From the NCBI GenBank assembly GCA_017419325.1, contig JAFOLN010000251.1, forward strand, positions 1-5,139: a stretch of 5,139 nucleotides of DNA, written 5' to 3'. The notes under the pieces were generated by a model. It searched no databases, was not told the DNA's origin, and was given only the letters and a program-made list of their open reading frames with translations. Positions 1-5,139 of this stretch are shown in pieces. The position numbers were made by a program, and so were the translations under genes. The first letter of the stretch is position 1. Every line of letters starts with the position of its first letter. The DNA comes from Clostridia bacterium (GTDB taxonomy: Bacteria; Bacillota; Clostridia; Oscillospirales; RGIG577).

Positions 1-495
1 GTAAAGCACGGGAAGCACCAGCTTTAGCCCTATGAAGGACACGTCCACCGTGCCGAAGTCAAGCCTGCGCTCCAGCACGCTGTCGTCGAAATAGCGGATG
101 TTCGTGCGCTCAATGTTCACGACTCGCGGGTCGGTGCGAAGCTTCCACGCAAGCTGGCCGTACCCCACGTCCACGGCGTAGACTTTTTTTGCGCCGTTTA
201 TGAGCATGCAGTCGGTAAAGCCGCCTGTGGACGCGCCTATGTCTATGGCGTATACGCCGTTAAGGTCTATGCCGAAATGCTCTATCGCGCCGCGAAGCTT
301 AAGCCCTCCGCGGCTCACGTATTCAAGCTTTTTTCCTCTTATCTCGATTTGTGCGTTCTCGTCAACGCTCTGACCGGGCTTGTCCACACGTTCGCCGTTT
401 ACAAATACGATGCCCTCCATTATGAGCGCTCTCGCCTTTTCCCGGCTCTCTGAAAGCCCCTTCTCAAAAACGAGGATGTCTATCCTTTTTTTCAC
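1..495 (-). CDS. tlyA: TlyA-family 16S/23S rRNA 2'-O-methyltransferase, N-terminal part (3' end outside window)
   Basis: The first 165 codons are visible; family members have about 270 residues, so roughly 40% at the C-terminus is cut off by the window edge. Residues 1-60 form an S4 RNA-binding domain (MKKRIDILVFEKGL, then SREKARALIMEGIVFVNG). The FtsJ-like methyltransferase domain follows, with SRGGLKL at 61-67 (the lysine is a catalytic-tetrad candidate), the SAM-binding motif DIGASTGGFTD at 85-95, and DVSFIGLKL at 151-159. The family (TlyA/YqxC) 2'-O-methylates rRNA; the 'hemolysin' label on relatives is historical. The GTG start is chosen because AAAGGA lies 8 nt upstream and the oapA stop codon ends one base before it, so the two genes are almost certainly co-transcribed. 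In Bacillus relatives yqxC lies in the same region, usually downstream of dxs, which is absent here. Family assignment is very secure; the exact rRNA target is not. Confidence 0.95.
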   Translation of the reverse strand, partial: MKKRIDILVFEKGLSESREKARALIMEGIVFVNGERVDKPGQSVDENAQIEIRGKKLEYVSRGGLKLRGAIEHFGIDLNGVYAIDIGASTGGFTDCMLINGAKKVYAVDVGYGQLAWKLRTDPRVVNIERTNIRYFDDSVLERRLDFGTVDVSFIGLKLVLPVLY

Positions 496-496
496 G

Positions 497-1204
497 TTAA
501 GTATCCTTTTTCGCGGCGCCAATTTGTCCGCTTTTTTTGCTTTTAGGTTTTTGAAGCCTGCGGGGCGCGATGACCTTGAGAATACTCTCCGTAAGCAGCC
601 CCACATAGTATATTATTGTGTTGGAGTACCCGAGCGCTATGCTCTTTCCGAGCGCCTTGCCTCCGATGGTCAGCGCCGCAACGATGCTTGTAAGCACAAG
701 GCTTATGAGCACGCTGTTTTTCGCCCACCCGAACGACGTTACAAAGAAGCCGACTATAACGATGACGGCTCCGCCGCTGATTATTCCCGTTATGTCTCCT
801 ATTACGTCGTTGCAGAAGTTCGACACTTTGCCCGCCTGCGATATTATCCTTATCGCGGCCTTCGCGCCCGGCACCTTTCTTGACGCCATCGAATGGAACG
901 GCACGGGATTTGCCGCCGTAACCGCCGTTCCGATTATGTCAAATATGACGCCCAGAAGTATAAAAATAAGCAGTATAACGAGCGCGCCTCCGATGGAAAC
1001 TCCCGAAAGGGCGCGGTTCGAAACGAAGGACAGGCAGAACGAGGCGGCAAGCGCGACTATAACGACTATGACCGCCCAGCGGATGTCCGACTTTCTGTTC
1101 GGCGAGGCAAGGGAGCGTATAAGCTTTTTATGCTTTTTGAGCCGCTCCTTTATGCCGGGTCTTTTATGATTGTCTTCATCGGACTCTTCGTTTGACAGTT
1201 CCAA
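497..1204 (-). CDS. oapA: OapA-like OLE RNA-associated integral membrane protein
   Basis: A 235-residue membrane protein lies directly downstream of the putative OLE RNA. A charged, Lys/Arg-rich N-terminal tail (1-42) precedes four predicted membrane segments at about 43-62, 69-91, 138-157 and 164-183; a basic C-terminal tail (about 210-235) follows. The loop between TM2 and TM3 carries GAKAAIRII (113-121) and SNFCNDVIGD (128-137), which contains a DxxxD motif (D133, D137). From memory, B. halodurans OapA has a conserved DxxxD pair whose Asn substitutions disrupt function; this motif and the position after OLE RNA are the basis of the call. OapA binds OLE RNA and holds it at the membrane. This protein seems longer than typical OapA (roughly 180-190 aa) because of its N-terminal tail. 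The start is TTG, chosen because GGAGGAG sits 6 nt upstream. The alternative is an unrelated four-helix membrane protein, which the context makes unlikely. Confidence 0.82.
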   Translation of the reverse strand: MELSNEESDEDNHKRPGIKERLKKHKKLIRSLASPNRKSDIRWAVIVVIVALAASFCLSFVSNRALSGVSIGGALVILLIFILLGVIFDIIGTAVTAANPVPFHSMASRKVPGAKAAIRIISQAGKVSNFCNDVIGDITGIISGGAVIVIVGFFVTSFGWAKNSVLISLVLTSIVAALTIGGKALGKSIALGYSNTIIYYVGLLTESILKVIAPRRLQKPKSKKSGQIGAAKKDT

Positions 1205-1210
1205 TTAAAG

Positions 1211-1217
1211 CTCCTCC
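1211..1217 (-). promoter_or_regulatory. Strong Shine-Dalgarno for oapA (TTG start)
   Basis: GGAGGAG lies 6 nt before the TTG at 1204-1202 and fixes the start of oapA at a non-ATG codon. It is about 20 nt beyond the 3' strand of the OLE closing helix, so folding of the RNA end could in principle influence ribosome access. The linker between them is AT-rich and shows no stable hairpin. Confidence 0.75.
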
Positions 1218-1237
1218 AATATGTTTTAAAGTAAAAA

Positions 1238-1851
1238 ATAGTGGCGGTATACAGAGTAAATCTTACGGCTTTGGTCAAGTTGGATTTCCCATGCTGCTGC
1301 CCGCTGTCGCCAAACGGGCGGTTTCCCTTTAAAGCCTCATATGCCGCGTCGCCGACGGCATGACTTGATTGCCACTCAGTCCGTACTTCAATCCCCCGCA
1401 TACCTCATAATGAACAGCCTAGAGGTTTTCCCAAACGGTCTTATTTGTTTTTAATCCTCTTTTGCAAACAGGGTTTCAGGCTGCATTAGCCCCATGTCCT
1501 TGGCCAAAGACGTAAGGCCTGTCTTCCGTTCACCGCTGCTCACTCAAGGCAGGCTACTCTGCACACAGCAAAAAAACCGCAATGCAGGTTTAATCCCGGT
1601 TCGTAATCTGTCCGGTCAACTAATGATCGTGTATAGGCAGACTACAAAGTCGGGTCTCTATGATAAAAGGGTCAGATCTGTATGCCATTACAGGCTGCCC
1701 TTAAATCCAACACCGGTGGTGTTACTCCCAGCACCCACCCAAAACTGGGCGTTTTAAGCAGGCACAAGAAGCTTCATCGATATGCCCTTTAACGGATTTT
1801 TAGCCCCGTCTTCAAAACAAAAAGCTCCGACTAAGAATACTGCGCCACTAT
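1238..1851 (-). ncRNA. ole: OLE (ornate, large, extremophilic) RNA
   Basis: OLE RNA is a roughly 600-nt structured RNA of anaerobic and extremophilic Bacillota that forms a membrane-bound ribonucleoprotein with OapA and, in studied species, OapB and OapC. The evidence here is indirect but convergent. The region follows xseA-xseB-ispA and immediately precedes an OapA-like gene. It has no credible reading frame. The first and last bases given are the ends of a perfect 9-bp helix (CGCCACTAT at 1843-1851 against ATAGTGGCG at 1238-1246 on the + strand), which sets a length of 614 nt, close to the B. halodurans RNA. Local hairpins include arms 1299-1303/1315-1319, 1341-1346/1356-1361, 1678-1682/1689-1693 and 1709-1714/1718-1723. 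A promoter lies just upstream and a T-rich run just downstream. The true 5' and 3' ends may differ by 10-20 nt. No covariance search could be run; other large RNA classes fit the context less well. Confidence 0.87.
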
Positions 1852-1856
1852 ATCTT

Positions 1857-1886
1857 ATTATTGTATTGTATCATATATCATGTCTA
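1857..1886 (-). promoter_or_regulatory. Putative promoter for OLE RNA-oapA-tlyA
   Basis: An AT-rich stretch between the upstream terminator and the RNA contains TAGACA (5 of 6 to the -35 consensus, 1881-1886) followed by TACAAT at a 15-nt spacing (1860-1865) or AATAAT at 18 nt (1857-1862). A start site near 1846-1851 would begin the transcript at the closing helix of the RNA. The exact -10 element is ambiguous because several TATAAT-like hexamers overlap. Confidence 0.55.
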
Positions 1887-1914
1887 TAATCCATACTTTT
1901 TCAGAAAAGATAAT

Positions 1915-1952
1915 AAAAAAGTAATGCGGGAAAACGCCTGCTTTCCCGCATT
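1915..1952 (-). terminator. Intrinsic terminator after the DUF212 gene
   Basis: A perfect 11-bp inverted repeat (AATGCGGGAAA, 1923-1933, with TTTCCCGCATT, 1942-1952) with an 8-nt loop is followed on the minus strand by AC and six U. It begins 11 nt after the DUF212 stop codon. The + strand side also ends in a T run, so it could act in both directions. It separates the xseA-ispA unit from the OLE unit. Confidence 0.85.
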
Positions 1953-1963
1953 TTTCTTTATGT

Positions 1964-2422
1964 TTACCGCGCCAGCATAAATATCAGGCCTATCACTATG
2001 CCCAAAAGCGCGCCCGCGCCCACCTGCGCGGGGGTGTGCCCCATTATCTCCTTAAGCTGCGTCTGAACGAACTCGGGCTCCTGGTCCTCCCATGCGTCCA
2101 TAAGCTTGTTCAGGACCTTGGCCTGCTCGCCCGCCGCTCGTCTTACGCCAGCCGCGTCATACATAACGACGCATGCCAAAGCCGCCGCCAGCGCGAACTG
2201 CGTTGAGGCGAAGCCGTCGATGAAGGCTATGCATACCGCAAGCGCGGCCACGAAGGCGGAATGAGAGCTGGGCATTCCGCCGGAGTCCATGAAGCGCCGT
2301 ATGCTGAAGGTCTTTTCGGTGACGAGCACCGTCACCATCTTTATGACCTGCGCTATGAACCACGACAGGAACGCGGCGTCAAATGCAATATTAGAAGTTA
2401 TGAAGATTAAAAATTCCTTCAT
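1964..2422 (-). CDS. Divergent PAP2 family (DUF212, YuiD-like) membrane protein
   Basis: This is a 152-residue protein of the family annotated as divergent PAP2 / acid phosphatase-vanadium haloperoxidase related. The signature runs SGGMPSSHSA (47-56), MYDAAGVRRAAGEQA (87-101) and LKEIMGHTPAQVGAGALLG (123-141). Hydrophobic segments lie at about 4-34, 56-72, 75-90 and 134-150. PSSH resembles the PSGH core of PAP2 phosphatases, but the usual third signature with its catalytic histidine is not evident, so phosphatase activity is unproven. The start at MKEFLIF is chosen because GGGAGGA lies just upstream; a start 8 codons earlier would place that site inside the gene. It lies 49 nt after ispA and ends at a terminator. 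Its place behind a prenyl synthase invites the guess that it acts on a prenyl diphosphate or lipid phosphate, which is inference only. The length is normal for the family. Confidence 0.92.
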   Translation of the reverse strand: MKEFLIFITSNIAFDAAFLSWFIAQVIKMVTVLVTEKTFSIRRFMDSGGMPSSHSAFVAALAVCIAFIDGFASTQFALAAALACVVMYDAAGVRRAAGEQAKVLNKLMDAWEDQEPEFVQTQLKEIMGHTPAQVGAGALLGIVIGLIFMLAR

Positions 2423-2425
2423 GTT

Positions 2426-2432
2426 TCCTCCC
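2426..2432 (-). promoter_or_regulatory. Shine-Dalgarno fixing the DUF212 start
   Basis: GGGAGGA lies directly before AACATG on the minus strand, with the core GGAGG 4 nt from the ATG at 2422. This rules out the upstream in-frame ATG at 2446. Confidence 0.75.
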
Positions 2433-2471
2433 GGGAATAAAAACAAACAAAAAACCGGCCTGCGAAGCTTA

Positions 2472-3356
2472 TCAATAATCTCTGTTTAAAAGAAAATCAG
2501 TCAGATACTGCAAAAAGTCATTGTCGGGGATATCCTTTAAGCATTCCTTTGCCTTGTTCGTTATTTCAACGAGCTTTTTCTTCGCACCGTTTACGCCGTA
2601 GAAGGTCACATACGTGCTCTTGTTGCTCTTTTCGTCGCGGCCGACGGCCTTGCCGAGCTTTTCGGTGTTTCCTTCAACGTCAAGAATGTCGTCTTTTATC
2701 TGAAAACCGAGGCCGATATGACCAGAATACTCCGTTGCGGCGTCGTAGAGCGGGCCCTCAGTCACGCCGGCCGCGATGCAGCCGAGCTGTACGGAGGCCT
2801 TTATCATCGCGCCCGTCTTCATCTTATGAAGCTTGTCAAGCTTCTCTATCGGAATTTTTATGCCCTCCGATTTGAGGTCAATGACCTGTCCGCCCACCAT
2901 GCCTTCACTTCCGACAGCCTCGGCCAGCACCCGAACGGCCTTGACAACGTGCTCCGCGGGAATCTTTTCGGCCGATCTCGTCATATACTCGAACGCCTTC
3001 AGAATAAGAGCGTCTCCCGCAAGAACTGCCATCGCCTCGCCGAACACCTTGTGGTTCGTGGGCTTGCCGCGTCTTAAGTCGTCGTCGTCCATGCAGGGCA
3101 GGTCGTCGTGAATGAGCGAAGAAGTATGTATCATCTCAAGCGCTGCCGCAAAAGGCATGGCCGCGCCTACGTCGCCGCCGAGCGCGCGGCAGAATTCAAG
3201 GCACAGCATGGGTCTTATGCGCTTTCCGCCCGCCGTAAGGCTGTAGATCATCGCGTCGTTGATCTCTTTATGAAAGCCCTCGATGGGAGTTATCACGCAA
3301 TCAAAATATTCCGTGAGCATCTGAGTGTAAAATTCAAATCTGTTTTCGGGAGTCAT
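2472..3356 (-). CDS. ispA: Trans-polyprenyl diphosphate synthase (farnesyl/geranylgeranyl diphosphate synthase)
   Basis: This short-chain (E)-prenyltransferase condenses isopentenyl diphosphate with allylic diphosphates in the cytoplasm, feeding quinone and lipid-carrier synthesis. The protein has 294 residues, normal for the family. Visible motifs are GGKRIRP (43-49, diphosphate binding), the first aspartate-rich motif DDLPCMDDDDLRRG (84-97, with the bacterial two-residue insertion), GGQ (155-157), KTG (180-182) and the second aspartate-rich motif DDILD (222-226), so all catalytic residues are present. The position five residues before the first Asp, Tyr in typical FPP synthases, is Ser79 here (TSSLIHDD), hinting at a product longer than C15. 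The start at MTPENRF is preferred because AAAGGA lies 8 nt upstream; an ATG two codons earlier (3362) is only 2 nt from that site. It follows xseB by 37 nt, the arrangement common in Bacillota. Confidence 0.95.
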   Translation of the reverse strand: MTPENRFEFYTQMLTEYFDCVITPIEGFHKEINDAMIYSLTAGGKRIRPMLCLEFCRALGGDVGAAMPFAAALEMIHTSSLIHDDLPCMDDDDLRRGKPTNHKVFGEAMAVLAGDALILKAFEYMTRSAEKIPAEHVVKAVRVLAEAVGSEGMVGGQVIDLKSEGIKIPIEKLDKLHKMKTGAMIKASVQLGCIAAGVTEGPLYDAATEYSGHIGLGFQIKDDILDVEGNTEKLGKAVGRDEKSNKSTYVTFYGVNGAKKKLVEITNKAKECLKDIPDNDFLQYLTDFLLNRDY

Positions 3357-3364
3357 AATCATTA

Positions 3365-3370
3365 TCCTTT
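3365..3370 (-). promoter_or_regulatory. Shine-Dalgarno for ispA
   Basis: AAAGGA lies 8 nt from the ATG at 3356 but only 2 nt from the in-frame ATG at 3362, so it favours the later start. Confidence 0.6.
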
Positions 3371-3393
3371 CTTTATTTAAATTGTGCTTAAAA

Positions 3394-3618
3394 TCAGTTT
3401 TCTTCTGAAGCCTCGCCCTCTTCGGTGTCCCCCTTTGAGAGCAGCATATTTACCTTCAGCTCCGCCTCGTCAAGGGTCTTTTTGCACAGCTTTGAAAGCG
3501 CGACGCCCTGTTCAAACGTTTTTATCATTTCATCAAGGGGCATATCGCCCTTTTCAAGCGCTTTAACTATTTCATCAAGTTTTTTTATATTCTCTTCAAA
3601 GCTCGCTTTTTTAGGCAT
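3394..3618 (-). CDS. xseB: Exodeoxyribonuclease VII small subunit
   Basis: This 74-residue protein has the typical XseB pattern: SFEENIKKLDEIVKALEKGD near the N-terminus, then MPLDEMIKTFEQGVALSKLC, giving a helical hairpin, then an acidic tail (GDTEEGEASEEN). It associates in several copies with the helical region of XseA to make exonuclease VII, which degrades single-stranded DNA from both ends. The start at MPKKASF is chosen because GGAGG (3628-3632) is 9 nt upstream; the ATG at 3627 directly abuts that site and is unlikely to be used. The gene begins inside xseA (8-bp overlap, ATGCCTAA), which implies translational coupling. Length is normal. Confidence 0.95.
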   Translation of the reverse strand: MPKKASFEENIKKLDEIVKALEKGDMPLDEMIKTFEQGVALSKLCKKTLDEAELKVNMLLSKGDTEEGEASEEN

Positions 3619-4849
3619 TCTTTTCATCCTCCGTCCCCGGCTTATTTTTCACTTTCGTCGTGCGCGCCTCTAAGATTACGCGGTCAAGATAAACCTTTAT
3701 ATCGTCGCCCGCTTCGATGTCGTCCGCCGACTTTATCATGCGTCCGTCGGCCGTCGTTGTAACGGAATATCCTCGTGCGAGCACTGACATCGGGTCGAGC
3801 GCGTGAAGCTTTTTTGAAAGCGCGTCGTGAGCGTGTATGCGGTTTTTGAGCGCCGCGTCGAACTCGCGCGTCATCTTGTCCTCAAGATGCTGCGCCGCCA
3901 TTATCCTGTCCTGCATCATCCGCTCGGGATGCGCGAACACAAAGCTGCCCGCAAGTCTCTCGTATGTATTCTTCTGAAAATTCACCTTTGCCGTAAGCGA
4001 CGCCGACATCGAGCTCTGCGCTTTCTTAAGATAATTATATATATCGTCGAAATTCGGCACCGCAAGCTCCGCCGCAGCCGACGGAGTGGGCGCACGCAGA
4101 TCCGCCGCAAAGTCGCATATCGTAAAATCCGTCTCGTGCCCCACGGCCGATATCACGGGTATCTCAGACGCCGCGACAGCACGGGCAAGCCCCTCGTCGT
4201 TGAATGCCCACAGCTCCTCAATGGAGCCGCCGCCGCGTCCTATGATTATCGTATCGCACAGCTTATGCTCGTTTAAGTAATTTACGCCCGCGATAAGCTC
4301 GGCCGGAGCCTGCGGCCCCTGAACGAGCGCGGGATAAATGAGTATCTCGCACAGCGGGAAGCGGCGTCCCAGAATGTTCTGCATATCACGAAGCGCCGCG
4401 CCCGTAGGCGACGTCACGATGCCTATTCGCATAGGCATGCGCTTTATTCTGCGCTTTTTCGCCTTGTCGAAAAGCCCCTCGCTCTCAAGCTTCTTTTTAA
4501 GCTGTTCGAAGGCGAGATAAAGGCTTCCCTCGCCCTCCGGCGTCATGCGGTCGATGTAAAGCTGATACTGGCCGTCGCGCTCGAATACAGATATGCGCCC
4601 CGACGCTATCACCTTCATGCCGTTTTCAGGCCTGAACTTGAGCTTTGACGCGCTTGAGCGAAACATTACGGCCCGCACGAGCGCGCCCTCGTCCTTTAAG
4701 GACATATAAATATGACCCGACGAATGTATCTTGCAGTTCGATATCTCACCGCTGACCGACACGTTTGAAAGCACGGGATTGGCGTCGACAAGCTGCTTTA
4801 TGAATTTGTTAAGCTGCGTTACGCTAAGTATTTTTCTTTCCTCAGCCAC
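3611..4849 (-). CDS. xseA: Exodeoxyribonuclease VII large subunit
   Basis: This is the catalytic subunit of exonuclease VII, which cuts single-stranded DNA into oligonucleotides in repair and recombination. It has 412 residues, within the family range. An OB-fold DNA-binding domain occupies about 1-105 (SVTQLNKFIKQL; SVSGEISNCKIHSSGHIYMS). The catalytic domain has GIVTSPTGAALRDM (143-156), GRGGGSIEELWAFN (204-217) and GHETDFTICDFAADLRAPT (237-255). A long charged helical region (about 268-350) is where XseB should bind, and the C-terminal LDPMSVLARGYS (351-362) is conserved. The GTG start is supported by GAGGAG at 4858-4863, 8 nt upstream. It overlaps the preceding M22-like gene by 8 bp (GTGGCTGA) and xseB by 8 bp, so the three are one coupled transcription unit. 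No key motif is missing. Confidence 0.97.
   Translation of the reverse strand: MAEERKILSVTQLNKFIKQLVDANPVLSNVSVSGEISNCKIHSSGHIYMSLKDEGALVRAVMFRSSASKLKFRPENGMKVIASGRISVFERDGQYQLYIDRMTPEGEGSLYLAFEQLKKKLESEGLFDKAKKRRIKRMPMRIGIVTSPTGAALRDMQNILGRRFPLCEILIYPALVQGPQAPAELIAGVNYLNEHKLCDTIIIGRGGGSIEELWAFNDEGLARAVAASEIPVISAVGHETDFTICDFAADLRAPTPSAAAELAVPNFDDIYNYLKKAQSSMSASLTAKVNFQKNTYERLAGSFVFAHPERMMQDRIMAAQHLEDKMTREFDAALKNRIHAHDALSKKLHALDPMSVLARGYSVTTTADGRMIKSADDIEAGDDIKVYLDRVILEARTTKVKNKPGTEDEKNA
3628..3632 (-). promoter_or_regulatory. Shine-Dalgarno for xseB inside the xseA end
   Basis: GGAGG lies within the last codons of xseA, immediately before the ATG at 3627 and 9 nt before the ATG at 3618. The spacing makes 3618 the likely start of xseB. 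Confidence 0.65.
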
Positions 4850-5139
4850 TTTTCTTACTCCTCAGATCGCTTAGATACGCGCCGTAGGCGCATCCGAGCG
4901 CATTATCGCCCGAAAGCGCGGGCGAAACGAAATAAACGTCCGAAAGTCTCTGTCTCATCACGTCTCTTAAATATCCGTTTGCGCTGACTCCGCCCACGAA
5001 AAGCACGGGAAGCTGCGTCTTTACGTTTAAAAGCGCGCCCAGCACCGTGTCGGTCACGGCCTTTATTGCGTATGACGCCGTTTTTTTTGGCGTCTCGCCC
5101 GACTTCCACATTTTTTCTATGATGTTCTGATGCCCCGAA
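4842..5139 (-). CDS. Kae1/TsaD-like (peptidase M22 family) protein, C-terminal part (5' end outside window)
   Basis: The reading frame is open to the window edge, giving 98 visible residues (it begins SGHQNIIEKMWKSGE) before the stop. The visible part is the end of an ASKHA-fold domain: LFVGGVSANGYLRDVM resembles the GGVAAN..LR segment of TsaD/Kae1, and SPALSGDNALGCAYGAYLS resembles the DNAxMIA segment that closes the nucleotide site. Clostridia often carry such an M22 'glycoprotease-like' paralogue directly before xseA, distinct from the true tRNA threonylcarbamoyladenosine enzyme TsaD; gene position suggests this is that paralogue, whose function is not established. The N-terminal metal-binding HxxxH motif of TsaD would lie outside the window, so the two cannot be told apart by residues. 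It overlaps the xseA GTG start by 8 bp. Confidence 0.82.
   Translation of the reverse strand, partial: SGHQNIIEKMWKSGETPKKTASYAIKAVTDTVLGALLNVKTQLPVLFVGGVSANGYLRDVMRQRLSDVYFVSPALSGDNALGCAYGAYLSDLRSKKSG

Noticed and set aside
618..1169. 183-codon plus-strand ORF antisense to oapA
   Set aside because: It is a shadow of the biased codon use of oapA; the minus-strand frame has a strong Shine-Dalgarno, membrane segments and a fitting context.
1200..1232. Hairpin sequestering the oapA Shine-Dalgarno (TTAAA/TTTAA arms)
   Set aside because: There are only five A-U pairs around a 15-nt loop, too weak to propose as a regulatory switch.
1150..1401. 83-codon minus-strand ORF spanning the RNA 3' part and the oapA start
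   Set aside because: It overlaps oapA in another frame, lacks a good ribosome binding site, and its sequence follows RNA hairpins rather than protein-like composition.
1494..1757. 87-codon plus-strand ORF within the noncoding region
   Set aside because: It has no recognisable domain and no ribosome binding site, and it lies antisense to the proposed structured RNA.
1205..1963. Riboswitch, T-box, group II intron, RNase P RNA or tmRNA as explanation for the gap
   Set aside because: I saw no T-box sequence, intron domain V, RNase P core or tmRNA ends. The length, closing helix and OapA-like neighbour fit OLE RNA better.
1..5139. CRISPR arrays, insertion sequences, tRNA genes
   Set aside because: No regularly spaced repeats, transposase segments, terminal inverted repeats or tRNA-like cloverleafs were noticed; the flanks are ordinary housekeeping genes.

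Overview
The window is a minus-strand gene cluster from a member of the Bacillota, most likely class Clostridia. The gene order, the strong GGAGG-type ribosome binding sites, the GTG and TTG starts and the tightly overlapping genes all fit this; genus and habitat cannot be read from the sequence. In the direction of transcription (right to left) the order is: C-terminal part of a Kae1/TsaD-like (M22) protein, xseA, xseB, a polyprenyl diphosphate synthase (ispA type), a divergent-PAP2 (DUF212) membrane protein, a roughly 610-nt structured noncoding region, a four-helix membrane protein, and the N-terminal part of a TlyA-family rRNA methyltransferase.

The centre of interest is the gene-free stretch of about 760 bases at 1205-1963. 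It is best explained as an OLE (ornate, large, extremophilic) RNA on the minus strand, about 1851 down to 1238. Five things support this: the ispA-side neighbourhood known for OLE, a following gene that looks like the OLE-associated protein OapA, a length of 614 nt against about 610 nt for the Bacillus halodurans RNA, a 9-bp perfect helix joining the two ends, and many local hairpins with no credible protein-coding content. The call rests on context and structure, since no alignment could be run.

The layout suggests two transcription units. The first (M22-like, xseA, xseB, ispA, DUF212) covers exonuclease VII, isoprenoid chain elongation and a small membrane protein; it ends at a clear intrinsic terminator (1915-1952). 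The second starts at an AT-rich promoter just downstream (about 1857-1886) and carries OLE RNA, oapA and tlyA. No strong terminator separates the RNA from oapA, whose TTG start has a strong ribosome binding site. In the described systems, OLE RNA and OapA form a membrane-associated ribonucleoprotein needed under stress (alcohol, cold, magnesium). The RNA and its membrane partner would therefore be made from one transcript here.

Points for a closer look are the absence of dxs between oapA and tlyA, the serine replacing the usual chain-length tyrosine in the prenyl synthase, the DxxxD motif and possible DUF21-like layout of OapA, and the long-range closing helix followed by a U tract.
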